DNA of 44,089 nt from Barthelona sp. PAP020 (Eukaryota; Metamonada: BaSk clade). Every line of letters starts with the position of its first letter. Position 1 is the first letter of the stretch. The stretch is from contig JARQWU010000059.1 in NCBI GenBank assembly GCA_040182905.1, positions 1 to 44,089 of the forward strand. The letters run 5' to 3'. The translations under genes and the position numbers were made by a program. The notes below the pieces were generated by a model, which had not been told where the DNA came from, ran no database searches, and saw only the letters and a program-made list of their open reading frames with translations. Positions 11,001 through 19,118 of this stretch are shown here, in pieces.

Positions 11001-14000
11001 TCATTAATTGACGGCATATTAAGATCATCCAAAAATAAGAACAATTTTTTTCCACCTTTAGGACCATACTGAGTACCTAAACGTTTTTCTAAAGTAGATT
11101 CAATGGTTCTTTGAAGAATCTCAGGTGTTGTGAAAAAGGAAAAGTTAAGTGTCTTAGAATCAAAGGTTTCATCAGCTTTGATACCAGCCTTGATATAATT
11201 CTTCATTGTAACTGATTTTGCAGTACCAGGTTCACCAATTAATAAAATAGGATTTTGTTGAGAAACACATATATCAATCAATTTTTCGGTTCTGATAGAA
11301 TCAACAGTTGGTACCAAAATGTCATTGAAATCTGGGGTTGTGTCCATAGGGAAAGTGTACAAGGGAACTTGATCCTCCCAACTAATCCAATGTCCACTTC
11401 TATCAGAAATCCAATAATCAAAAATAGTTTCATCTTTTTCAACATTTGGCAAGTTCAAATTAAGGGTTCTAAGATGTGCCCCAAATTTAGCTCGATCTTC
11501 TTTTTCAAGCAATGCACCAATAGACCATGTCAAAGACACAACAAAGATTCTTTCAAGAATGGAAACATAATCGTTATTTTCCAAATGCTTTTTGAAAGCT
11601 GGAAGGAAATATCCCAGAAGATTCAACAATTGTGTGACATATTGAGGTTCATACACTTTCATGACAGGAGACAACTCAACTTTTAAATATTGCAATATAT
11701 GAGGAATATTATCATTGATTAAGGCAGAAAGAGAGTTCATAACTTTTTTCTCAGCCAAATGAGTAGAGCTATTCAACCAAGATTCTAGAATAGGCTCCCA
11801 ACCCAAATCAATATGATCAATGTAAACCATACCACAACGAGAAACAGTTGCTGGAGAAGCATTTTCCAATGAATGGACTTCAAACATTAAACGCATTGTG
11901 GGCGACATGGCAATACGATCACCATTTGCCAAAGTTAATGTCTTATTATCATCAAGTACAGTATTTAAAGATTCAATCCATAATGTATCAACGGGACCAT
12001 CAAGGACAAGCCAAACATATTCACCTGCTAGTTTCTTTGCAATTTTACGCCAGATTACTGAGAAAATACCATCACGCCAATCACCTGTTTTTGCGTTTAA
12101 CACACCAAACATTTGTTGTGCAGTAAACGATTTGGGATTCATTCTAAACGTATTTGGTTGATATTGTCTTTTTAAAGTGCGCGATTCAACAACACTCATG
12201 GCATGATAAAGAGTTTCAATACATTGCGTCTTACCAGTACCAGTTGGACCAAGAATGAAATTACCATGACGTACATTTTGTGATTCAAATAGTTGAACCA
12301 TTTTTGTTACCCATCTAGGATGCATTACCAAACCATGTTCTTCGGCATATGTAGCCATAGCAGATTCTAAATCATGATAATGCTGTTCTTCAACTTTCTT
12401 TCCTGGGAATAAATCATTTAGAAGTGAGACAAATAAATCAGCATCTTCACCAACAAGTTTGGACAGATTCATGTCTCTAACAACACGAAGGAAAATGTCT
12501 GTTTCACCAGCTTCTCGATTAATACGACGGAAATTACCACATGTACGCAATACAGACAAAATATTTCTCAAACCAAAATCATAATGCCTTTGAGCAGATA
12601 ATTGTTGTTTGCATAAAGAATACAAGAGATCAAATTTCTTTGAAAGAACTTCATTGTCTAAGAAACCAGAGGCAGCAAATTTAACACGCATAATAACTCT
12701 TGAATCAGGAACAATCATTGCCACGCTGCGGAATAAAACTTTAAGGTTTTCGGGCAATTCAGTACGACCAGCATAACCAGGGTTCATTGTAATAAAGAAA
12801 CCACAAGTTGGATTCAAAGGAATCACTGAACCATCAGTGAAAGTAAATTGTGATTGCATTGTGCGCATAGCATTTAAAACACAGGCAATTTGTTGAGCGA
12901 CGACAGAAATGACAGGTAAAAGAATTCGATTGAATTCATCAAAATCACCCCAAGCTCCAGACATAGCCAAACCTTTGAAAATCTTTCCCAAACCAGTGAC
13001 AGACATTTCAGGAGATCCATTGAAAACACAGATATATTTTCCCAATGACTTGGCCATATCTTTAACGGTTTCAGTCTTACCAGTACCAGCAGGTCCAGCA
13101 GGGGCACCTCCCAAAAACATACCTAAGGCTTGTGCCAAAGTGATATAACAACGGTCGGTTAATGGAGTAATAACAAGACGTGAACCAGCACCCAAATACT
13201 CGTATCCATATTCAAAATCAACATCAGTAATGGAAATAATACAAGTATCTCTGTCCAATCTCCAATAGTATCTCGATTGTTTTAACCAATCAAAATCATA
13301 AGCAGAGCGAACCCTGCGTCTGTATAAATCATCACATATATCACGTTGATGAACTTGAATGGTGACCAATGTTTCCACGTTTTGTCTATCTCTAGCGGTA
13401 GGTAAATCTTCAGTGGTAAGTTGAATAAGATCTTTCATAATCTTATTAACCTTCTTCGTGGTTGCCTGCATAGCGTTTTGATTATTGCGTGATTTCTTTA
13501 AACCATCTTCAACTTGAGAAGTCCATAAGATTTGCAAACCCAATAAAACAACTTGAGCAGGATATTTAACAATAAATTGACGTAAATTAATGTTTTCTCC
13601 TGCTTGTAATGCTTCCTGAATTTCAAAAGCAGCCATTCTCGAAATACCTCTTAAAGAGTCAGAAATGGAATTCAACAAATTGATTAACCAGGTTTCAATG
13701 TTACCACTTGCCAACACAGGTGATATTGGACACTTTTCCTCTTCAATAGATTCAATCCCAACAATTTCATTGGGTCTGTTTTTGTTAAAGACAACCTTGT
13801 TAACACCTTCAGTTATTGACTTGAGATGTGATTGGATGTTATTTGGATCTGATGCTTGACCTAAAATTTCCAAAAGTTGTGTATCAAACACGAAAAAGAA
13901 ACGAGGGAAAAGATCTCTTTTCTTCTCCAAATAATGATTCAAACTCTTTTGACACAATTCTAATTGCTCAATAAGATGTGGCAATAAATCTTTTAAAGTG

Positions 14001-17000
14001 TCATTAGAACAACAAAGAGAAATAACATTGGGTTCTTGAACAGCAATTGTCATAATTTTTACCCAAGACTTATCAATAGAAGCAAAAATTTTAGCTTCTT
14101 TTGGTAATTGATTCACAATATCACCAGAACTAAAAACAGCTTCTAAATATGCCCATAAAAATTGAACAGATAACCATTGATCAATTCTTTCAGAACATGT
14201 TGATAATTGATGTAATAATTTGGTAATTTCTTCGGCAAAAGGTTCTTTATAACGTGATGCTATCAAAGAAGATAAGGTCAATTGAGAATCTTCCAAATTT
14301 GCAACTAACTCAGTTGTTTGAGAAGGTTGTAACATGAGAAGTCCTCTATTCTTATAATTTTGGAAAATGAATATTTGATCCTTCCATTGTTCACGATTAA
14401 AGGCTAATTTCTCTTCAATTTCCGCTTCCTTAACAGCAGCATTGCAAATATCTTCCAGGTCATCCTTTTTGGTCAACAAAGGAATAGCCAAAAGATCGCC
14501 TAATTTCAAATCTTCCGATTGCCATTGAATAGTAGCATCGTATAGTTTTTCAATAGCATCCCAATGACGTTTACGCATTGCAGGATGACCTAAAGCTTGT
14601 AAAAGAGGTAAAGTATCATAGAATGAATCAATTTTCTCTTTCAATTGAATATATGCAGGCCAAGTTCTCATATCAGAAGGAAGTTTACGATTCTTTTGTT
14701 GGAAATCACTCAATTGATAAGCGATTTCATCTAAATCTTTATTTTGCCATAAAATTTCGGAATATCCATCAATTGTAACCATAACTTCTGTATGTAATGA
14801 ATAAAGATTATCTAATAATCTTAATTGCTTTTTAACAGTGTTCAATTTGGGATATTCTGTTGTTGGTAAATTAAAGAGCACTTCACCAACATTAAAAGTA
14901 GCACAACGCCTTTCTTTATCTTGATACATAGTCTTGAAAGTTTTTAACCTTTCCATTGCAGTTTCAGGTGATATATCAGCAACCATTGGACCATTCTTTT
15001 GATAATTTTCCAAATATTCATTTACATCAATGGTCAATTGAGCAACAGAAGAAATTAAGGTTCGTTTCATATTTTTTTGATTGCTTGTTAAAAACATTGT
15101 CACGTAACGAATATTCTTTCTCAAAGCGACGAATAAATGATTCAAATTCTCAAAATCATCAGCAATATCACTCTTAGATACTGCGATATTCTTATCAAAA
15201 ATATGTTCAATTGCACTTAAAAACCCGACTTTAACTGGAATTTCATCAAATCTAGGGAAATTGCATTGATTTAGCAAAGTATCAAATGCTTCATTTAAAG
15301 GAATCAATCTAAACTCATATTCAGACTCCAAAATTCTCAAATCTTGAATCAATTCCATAACATTTTTTAGCTTTTCCAAATCAATATCAGAGGTGTTTTC
15401 ATTTGAGGTCTTCAAAAAGTCAGTTAATTGATCAGAAGAATTGATTAATCTTTCACGTAATTCTCCAATACCCTTATATGAAGATTCAAAAATAAAATCT
15501 AAAAAGAATTTCTTTCTCATATTGATTAAAAACAGTAGTTGTTCTTTAAATAATCTTAAGTCAAACTTAATCAATTCTTTGTTGATATGCTGAATATCTG
15601 CCATATGAGTAATATCATCAATCATCTGGTTACATTCATAGATCAATGAACAATAATGTTCATAGTTCAATTCATTGATTTCTTTATCTTTCTTCACTTG
15701 ATTGATCTTATCCTGTGGAGATACAGACCATAACTCAACAAATCTATCAAATTGTTTGAAGAATAGCTTAAAGTTAAGCTCTAAATCATTAATGGTTGAA
15801 TGAGTTGCCAATAATAATTTGAAAAAGGATAAAGTGTTACATATTCTTGGGAATGGACTCATTTCTCTTATTCTTTTCAATAAATCTTGCATAGATTGCA
15901 TAGAATCGTCAGTTTTAGATTCAAGAATATTCTCAAAAGCATTTTCATTTTCATTTTCATCATCATCATAGCTTTGTAATTTTTCTTTTAAACCTTCAAT
16001 TAAAGATTGATCAGTCTTCCAATTGGAAATAAAAATTGTTGAATGAACGGTTTTTTTGATTAATTCAAAAACTGCATTGATTTGATTCGATACTGTAGGA
16101 TTCAAAGATAATTGTTCATTTTCTAATAATAATTCACAATCAAACAATACAGAATCTGAGTCTTTCAATGTATCTTTAAAATAATTCAAAGTTAAACATA
16201 AAGATTCAAGAATAGCACCAAATGTACGTTCACAATAATCATCGAAGAATTTCTCACATAGACTAGCAAATTGTGGAGATTTACTGATGGCATTGGCATT
16301 GGAAAATATTTCAATAATATCATTAACACTATTTTCAATTGTTCTATTCTTTTGTTCAATCATATGAGCTTGATTCTTCAAATTTTCCCGAACAAAATCA
16401 GAAAATTCATCAACTTCAAAAGGTTTTTGAGGAATTTCAAAGAATAACGTGGTTCTTAAATAATTCAAATCAACAGTAATTCGATGATCTATCATTGAAT
16501 TGACACGATTAATTAAAACTTCCAATTGATTAATCTTTTCTAATAATTCAGATATCCATTCATCTGTATTAACACTAGACCACGTTAATGATTGTAATCC
16601 TGGTAATAAATCAGAATCTATTTCTAATATATATGGTTCAACTAATAATTCATAAGAACTCAAAATTTTTGATTGAATATTTAAATAAACTCGTAGAATT
16701 TCTTCCAAACGAATTCTTCGATCAATTAAATTCTTTTCTTCCAATAACACAATTCGAGCATCTTCAGGAATATCAACTCCTAATTTAATGAACCATTTAG
16801 TTTCAAAAATCAATGAATTTAAGTTTTGATTGAAATTAACAATAATACTGCCATCTTCAGTCTTTGTTAATAATGTATCATACATTCCTTTCTTACATTG
16901 AACTAATAATTGTTTAAAACTTTCTTGTAAACCCAATAAATAAAGTTCCATATTATATCTCAACTTGTTTTGCTTTGTTACTATTTCTTTAGCTTCATAA

Positions 17001-18844
17001 GCTAATACTGGAACTTTGTTTAAAATCTTTTCGAAAGGTTGTTCAATTTTTTCCAATAATTGTTTCACCAAACTAACTAATCCAGCTAATGGAGGCATAT
17101 TTCTTGGTAACGAAATATTTTTAGACTTTTTTGCAATATTGTTGAATTTACGTTTGATGTCATCCAACAAATTTCCATAATAATCCAATAATTCGCTAAA
17201 TTTGATCTTTAACGTTTCCCTTAAATTATTCTTCTTTAAAAGATTAGTCAATTGGGTTAACAATTCTAAATAATAAAAGAATTCAAAATTGTTCATTGTC
17301 TTAACATCAAATAAATCATTGATAAAGGCTTTTAATGAATTTTCAAGAGTCAATACATTACCATTAAAGTCTCTAAAATCTTGATCAAACTCATTATTTC
17401 TGAAATCTAATACATCATAAGGCTTTTGCACAACACTTTTAACAATTTTATCAAATTTGCTTACAAAAGGTTCAATCTCTTTTAAATTAACTTTCTTTAA
17501 GCTAGATAACTCATTAATTGTCTCTAAAACATCAATAACTTTTTGCAATCTGTGACAAAACATATCAAAGGATCCAAATATATATGCTTCAGATAAATCA
17601 AATTGTTTGCCTTTTGGTTGCTTTAATAATCGAGTCTTAATATCATGATAGTTATTTTGATAATGTAAATTCACATCAATACAATGCTTTAATTTTTCAA
17701 CCAAAGTTTCATAATTTTGTGACCATATATCTCCATGTTTCTGTTCTTCTTCTTCTTCTTCAATGTAATTCGAAGAACGAATATATTTTTTACAACATGA
17801 AATAATCTGATTTGTAATCTTGACAAATAACGAAGTCAATCGTTCAGAGGTATTATAATATCTGGCAACTGAATGCATCATTGCAATTGCATTTATTAAT
17901 CCAGGAATAGCCTCCTTCATTTGTACAGGATCTTCAGAATATAATGGAGCAGATAACCTTTCAAGAGTATACAAATATTTAACATTATCTTTTGCTTCAT
18001 TTGCTGCATCAATAATTAACAAATCGAAATTCTTCCAATCAGTTAAAATACGACTGCGTGATAATTTCAAAACACCAAGAATTATCTTAACTTCTTTAGA
18101 TTTGAGTTGATCTGTGATTGAATTGAATTTCGCCATTCGCATTTTCCAATATTCTAATTCTGCTGTGGGTCCAAATTCTTCCGTTTCTTTACGAACTTGA
18201 TTTGATTCCACTAATAATGATTGCATCTGATTCATCCAATTTTCAACATACTTCTCAAAATATTTTACAATTTCAGGATTTTGAGAACCACTTTGTAAAC
18301 TGCTAGTAGACAAATCCAACCCAAAGATATCCATGTTCATATTCAATGACACTCCATTTTCAACACATTTTAAATTCTCTTCAAGGTTGAGACTAAACTT
18401 TTCCAAATTTTTTATAAATTGTGATTTTTCAGCAAACTCAATCGATCCCCAATCGGAAGTTACCGAAAAATATGGTATAAAACTATTATTTAATATGTCA
18501 ATAAAATCAACTAAAAAATTTGATGACATCAAACTGACGGAAACTTCTTTAGCAATATTATTAATTTGAATATCACGTTCTGTAACAACTTTCAATAGAT
18601 ACAAAGTTTTTCCATGTGCTATTTGATTTTTGCTTTGAGGTAAAACTAAATTCAAACGATTCATGGATTTTTCATCATCAGAATAACTAAATATCAATGA
18701 CACAGGGCCATCTGCCGTAAAAAATGATTCAATAAATTTAGATTCACCACAATTTCCCAAAAAATCAGTCACAATGGTTTCATCTTCTATACAAAAACGT
18801 GTACCAATGGTTTCAATCAACCATTTCTGCTTTGCATCACTCAT
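5087..18844 (-). CDS. DNAH5/DNAH8: Axonemal outer-arm dynein heavy chain (DNAH5/DNAH8 type)
   Basis: This is a 4585-residue, intronless motor heavy chain, full length for the family. Residues 1 to about 1650 are the tail and linker. The six-AAA ring carries four P-loops: AAA1 GPAGTGKT (1917), AAA2 GPTGTGKT (2199), AAA3 GEPGTAKS (2537) and AAA4 GVGGSGKQ (2907). Paired coiled coils of the stalk, with the microtubule-binding tip between them, lie at about 3050-3400. The C-terminus ends IIRGVALLLVPK, like other axonemal heavy chains. The TETVKDM sequence after AAA1, the WIESLNTVLDDNKTLTLANGD block in AAA2 and the region around AAA4 resemble the DNAH5/DNAH8 (algal gamma) group rather than cytoplasmic dynein. 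It should power outer-arm sliding in the flagellum. The open frame continues upstream to 19081, but MSDAKQKW at 18844 is the sensible start. The stop forms AATAAAG. Confidence 0.95.
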   Translation of the reverse strand: MSDAKQKWLIETIGTRFCIEDETIVTDFLGNCGESKFIESFFTADGPVSLIFSYSDDEKSMNRLNLVLPQSKNQIAHGKTLYLLKVVTERDIQINNIAKEVSVSLMSSNFLVDFIDILNNSFIPYFSVTSDWGSIEFAEKSQFIKNLEKFSLNLEENLKCVENGVSLNMNMDIFGLDLSTSSLQSGSQNPEIVKYFEKYVENWMNQMQSLLVESNQVRKETEEFGPTAELEYWKMRMAKFNSITDQLKSKEVKIILGVLKLSRSRILTDWKNFDLLIIDAANEAKDNVKYLYTLERLSAPLYSEDPVQMKEAIPGLINAIAMMHSVARYYNTSERLTSLFVKITNQIISCCKKYIRSSNYIEEEEEEQKHGDIWSQNYETLVEKLKHCIDVNLHYQNNYHDIKTRLLKQPKGKQFDLSEAYIFGSFDMFCHRLQKVIDVLETINELSSLKKVNLKEIEPFVSKFDKIVKSVVQKPYDVLDFRNNEFDQDFRDFNGNVLTLENSLKAFINDLFDVKTMNNFEFFYYLELLTQLTNLLKKNNLRETLKIKFSELLDYYGNLLDDIKRKFNNIAKKSKNISLPRNMPPLAGLVSLVKQLLEKIEQPFEKILNKVPVLAYEAKEIVTKQNKLRYNMELYLLGLQESFKQLLVQCKKGMYDTLLTKTEDGSIIVNFNQNLNSLIFETKWFIKLGVDIPEDARIVLLEEKNLIDRRIRLEEILRVYLNIQSKILSSYELLVEPYILEIDSDLLPGLQSLTWSSVNTDEWISELLEKINQLEVLINRVNSMIDHRITVDLNYLRTTLFFEIPQKPFEVDEFSDFVRENLKNQAHMIEQKNRTIENSVNDIIEIFSNANAISKSPQFASLCEKFFDDYCERTFGAILESLCLTLNYFKDTLKDSDSVLFDCELLLENEQLSLNPTVSNQINAVFELIKKTVHSTIFISNWKTDQSLIEGLKEKLQSYDDDENENENAFENILESKTDDSMQSMQDLLKRIREMSPFPRICNTLSFFKLLLATHSTINDLELNFKLFFKQFDRFVELWSVSPQDKINQVKKDKEINELNYEHYCSLIYECNQMIDDITHMADIQHINKELIKFDLRLFKEQLLFLINMRKKFFLDFIFESSYKGIGELRERLINSSDQLTDFLKTSNENTSDIDLEKLKNVMELIQDLRILESEYEFRLIPLNEAFDTLLNQCNFPRFDEIPVKVGFLSAIEHIFDKNIAVSKSDIADDFENLNHLFVALRKNIRYVTMFLTSNQKNMKRTLISSVAQLTIDVNEYLENYQKNGPMVADISPETAMERLKTFKTMYQDKERRCATFNVGEVLFNLPTTEYPKLNTVKKQLRLLDNLYSLHTEVMVTIDGYSEILWQNKDLDEIAYQLSDFQQKNRKLPSDMRTWPAYIQLKEKIDSFYDTLPLLQALGHPAMRKRHWDAIEKLYDATIQWQSEDLKLGDLLAIPLLTKKDDLEDICNAAVKEAEIEEKLAFNREQWKDQIFIFQNYKNRGLLMLQPSQTTELVANLEDSQLTLSSLIASRYKEPFAEEITKLLHQLSTCSERIDQWLSVQFLWAYLEAVFSSGDIVNQLPKEAKIFASIDKSWVKIMTIAVQEPNVISLCCSNDTLKDLLPHLIEQLELCQKSLNHYLEKKRDLFPRFFFVFDTQLLEILGQASDPNNIQSHLKSITEGVNKVVFNKNRPNEIVGIESIEEEKCPISPVLASGNIETWLINLLNSISDSLRGISRMAAFEIQEALQAGENINLRQFIVKYPAQVVLLGLQILWTSQVEDGLKKSRNNQNAMQATTKKVNKIMKDLIQLTTEDLPTARDRQNVETLVTIQVHQRDICDDLYRRRVRSAYDFDWLKQSRYYWRLDRDTCIISITDVDFEYGYEYLGAGSRLVITPLTDRCYITLAQALGMFLGGAPAGPAGTGKTETVKDMAKSLGKYICVFNGSPEMSVTGLGKIFKGLAMSGAWGDFDEFNRILLPVISVVAQQIACVLNAMRTMQSQFTFTDGSVIPLNPTCGFFITMNPGYAGRTELPENLKVLFRSVAMIVPDSRVIMRVKFAASGFLDNEVLSKKFDLLYSLCKQQLSAQRHYDFGLRNILSVLRTCGNFRRINREAGETDIFLRVVRDMNLSKLVGEDADLFVSLLNDLFPGKKVEEQHYHDLESAMATYAEEHGLVMHPRWVTKMVQLFESQNVRHGNFILGPTGTGKTQCIETLYHAMSVVESRTLKRQYQPNTFRMNPKSFTAQQMFGVLNAKTGDWRDGIFSVIWRKIAKKLAGEYVWLVLDGPVDTLWIESLNTVLDDNKTLTLANGDRIAMSPTMRLMFEVHSLENASPATVSRCGMVYIDHIDLGWEPILESWLNSSTHLAEKKVMNSLSALINDNIPHILQYLKVELSPVMKVYEPQYVTQLLNLLGYFLPAFKKHLENNDYVSILERIFVVSLTWSIGALLEKEDRAKFGAHLRTLNLNLPNVEKDETIFDYWISDRSGHWISWEDQVPLYTFPMDTTPDFNDILVPTVDSIRTEKLIDICVSQQNPILLIGEPGTAKSVTMKNYIKAGIKADETFDSKTLNFSFFTTPEILQRTIESTLEKRLGTQYGPKGGKKLFLFLDDLNMPSINEWGDQTTNELVRQIVEEKSFYNLDKPGEKKQIIDTLYMGAMQQPGGGRNDIPERLKRHFNIFNITLPTNRSIYKIYNTMICGFFTNSGIRGFTDVVANSASQIFDIIFNIWQSVRTRMLPTPSKFHYVFNLRDLSRVVQGMMKADNRVVTNVFELFALVKHECERVFPDRFINYQDIETYGRIVNDVFSNKIENQNIVGMLSKPINFASFLEEEPEPTGDEEQDKLLESWTPGYLLSDDMQFVRHRLEELMVQHNEMSRKYKLELVLFNDAVQHLVRLTRLLKMPGGHMLLVGVGGSGKQSLTKLASFIVGNVVKQIQISKKYNRQNLLEDLQTFFKIAGLENKGVTFLFTDKEILEESFLEFINNILTTGEIPGLFPRDEMDSIIGELASVYRREFPRSPVSNDDVWNFFMNRIKKNFHVVLCFSPIGETFRLRALKFPGLISGCQVDWFHPWPEQALKEVAQRFIGDFEIDCDQEIKEELIGHMAKLHSSMTDICDQYFQQFRRPVYVTPKSYLSFLQLYKDTYSQKYQEIGALSNRLTTGLDKLNAAGKQVELMSVELKEKNKELAVSKAQTDKMLADVTKQTADAQKVTAQVQSIKDKVAAEAAVIAKEKAEAEEELAAAEPALRSAEAALDQISSGDIAAVKRLLSPPNLIKRIMDAVLILCNRPLVKWQIDPEMREKGQILPKASYDEAIKMMSDTGFLNMLKNFPKEEITDETCELLLPYLEMEDFTVEAASRSSGSMSGLCAWSRAMVEYHVIAKQVDPKIKKLREAEVNMRIASERLAEVEANLAEKQAILDAITAKYEEAVASKKKLEDEAALIQRRMDSATKLIQGLAGERTRWSEQAKEFHQILKSLVGDIALASAFLSYAGPFNTQFRNLLIAHHWRKDLAVRSIPYSNNFNFKTFLTTETQIGEWFIQGLPSDDLSVQNGLITTTTSRYPLMVDPQGQARTWLINKESENNLKITKFSDKHFRHTLEECLSFGYPLLIEDIGSSVDPVLDSILDKQFIKVGNSLKVRVGDKEVDVMKGFYLYMTTSLANPNYSPEIFAKVSVINFTVTLKGLEDQLLTRVIMHEKSELEDKRKALMEEVNKNAKIIENLEKDLVVRLSATEGNLVDDIELIDMLAATKKTSMDVSKQLETSKTNEVKINEAREEFRSIATRGSIIYFLITEMSEVSNMYQTSLNQFLNRFDMSLDNAEQSKMTSQRIENVLKYLTSNLYAYICRGLFGNHKLLFALQLALKIDLEAEIITFSEFSVLIKGGASVDRRHLSDRPYQWLPDYAWLNIVALAQNVGAFSTLIADLGAHNETLWRAFYDMEDPENRLLTEIFGNRLSPFYQLLLVRSIRPDRAMLAAQNYIRDRLGNEFVEPPPLSLESINIESQPNSPIVSLLSLGADPSNDIISLARHSKINITSISMGQGQEVGARAALETCRQNGSWVLLQNCHLSLEFMIEIENEIGTWTEENTMSSFRLWITTEPHPDFPIGLLQQSLKIACEAPLGIKANLQRTFADMNQDTLDSLDKKAWKPMLFTLCFLHSVVQERRKFGPLGFNIPYEFNQSDLTASLTFLQNTLYQTDENKEIPFSTIRYMICEVHYGGRITDNFDRRLMNTYGVTMLNNKVLIPEYEFASGFSIPNMTHISKVREYLDHLPTNDSPEIFGMHQNADITYRTRQADAILDTILAIQPKDSSSSGETPESVGIKTQDRILKNLHADFEPIDVERCLKIRGRARPMIVFLRQEVERVQKLLSAIRSDLTNMKLAIEGIVVMSEHLSDILNSLYDARVPKTWTRLSWESPTLGDWLADVDSRCQQYRSWLDLPKDSKPSAFWLGGFYNPQGFLTAVKQEIARAHQGWALDTLHIVTTVKDYTIESVKNPPEEGVYVHGLFLEGCRWNAIDKKLDESSPKELLSELPVLHISASDQAPHTQSSYDCPVYFTQKRRNHIFNVQLPSSASANHWIIRGVALLLVPK
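15941..15970 (+). repeat. ATTTTC/CAT microsatellite inside the dynein gene
   Basis: This is three copies of a six-base unit, then three CAT triplets. It encodes an acidic Asp/Glu/Asn run in the dynein tail, at about residues 958-968, where length variation is likely tolerated. Confidence 0.7.
17744..17761 (+). repeat. TTC triplet run inside the dynein gene
   Basis: TTC is repeated about six times on the + strand. On the coding strand it gives a run of glutamates in the dynein tail at about residues 361-366. Confidence 0.7.
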
Positions 18845-19118
18845 AATATTTTTGATGAAATGGTAACACAGAAAATGTTTTTTTTTTAAACTTGAATTTT
18901 TAACTTTTTTTTTTTTGAACATTTCATCATTCTTCAAATGAAAAATGTGGACAAAATAAGTTTCACAAAAAACACTTGGTATAATCTTTACAAAATAACA
19001 TTTAAAAATTAAAAAAAGACTTTTTTTAAGGAATTTACAAAAATGACAGCACACACAAATCAATTTAACAGTATTTTTCAAATAAATAAATGTTTAATCC
19101 ACTTCAAAAGCCAAAAAA
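18845..19118. other. Intergenic region between dynein and nuclease-helicase genes
   Basis: This AT-rich stretch has two long T runs (about 18879-18888 and 18905-18916), which read as A runs on the dynein strand. It holds the dynein promoter and the end flank of the nuclease-helicase gene. The frame that runs through it in phase with dynein encodes a Cys/Phe/Lys-rich sequence without family similarity and is probably untranslated. Confidence 0.45.

Noticed and set aside
18845-19081. In-frame N-terminal extension of the dynein heavy chain (79 residues)
   Set aside because: It is Cys/Phe/Lys-rich, encoded by homopolymer-rich DNA, and unlike dynein tails. MSDAKQKW at 18844 gives a normal N-terminus.
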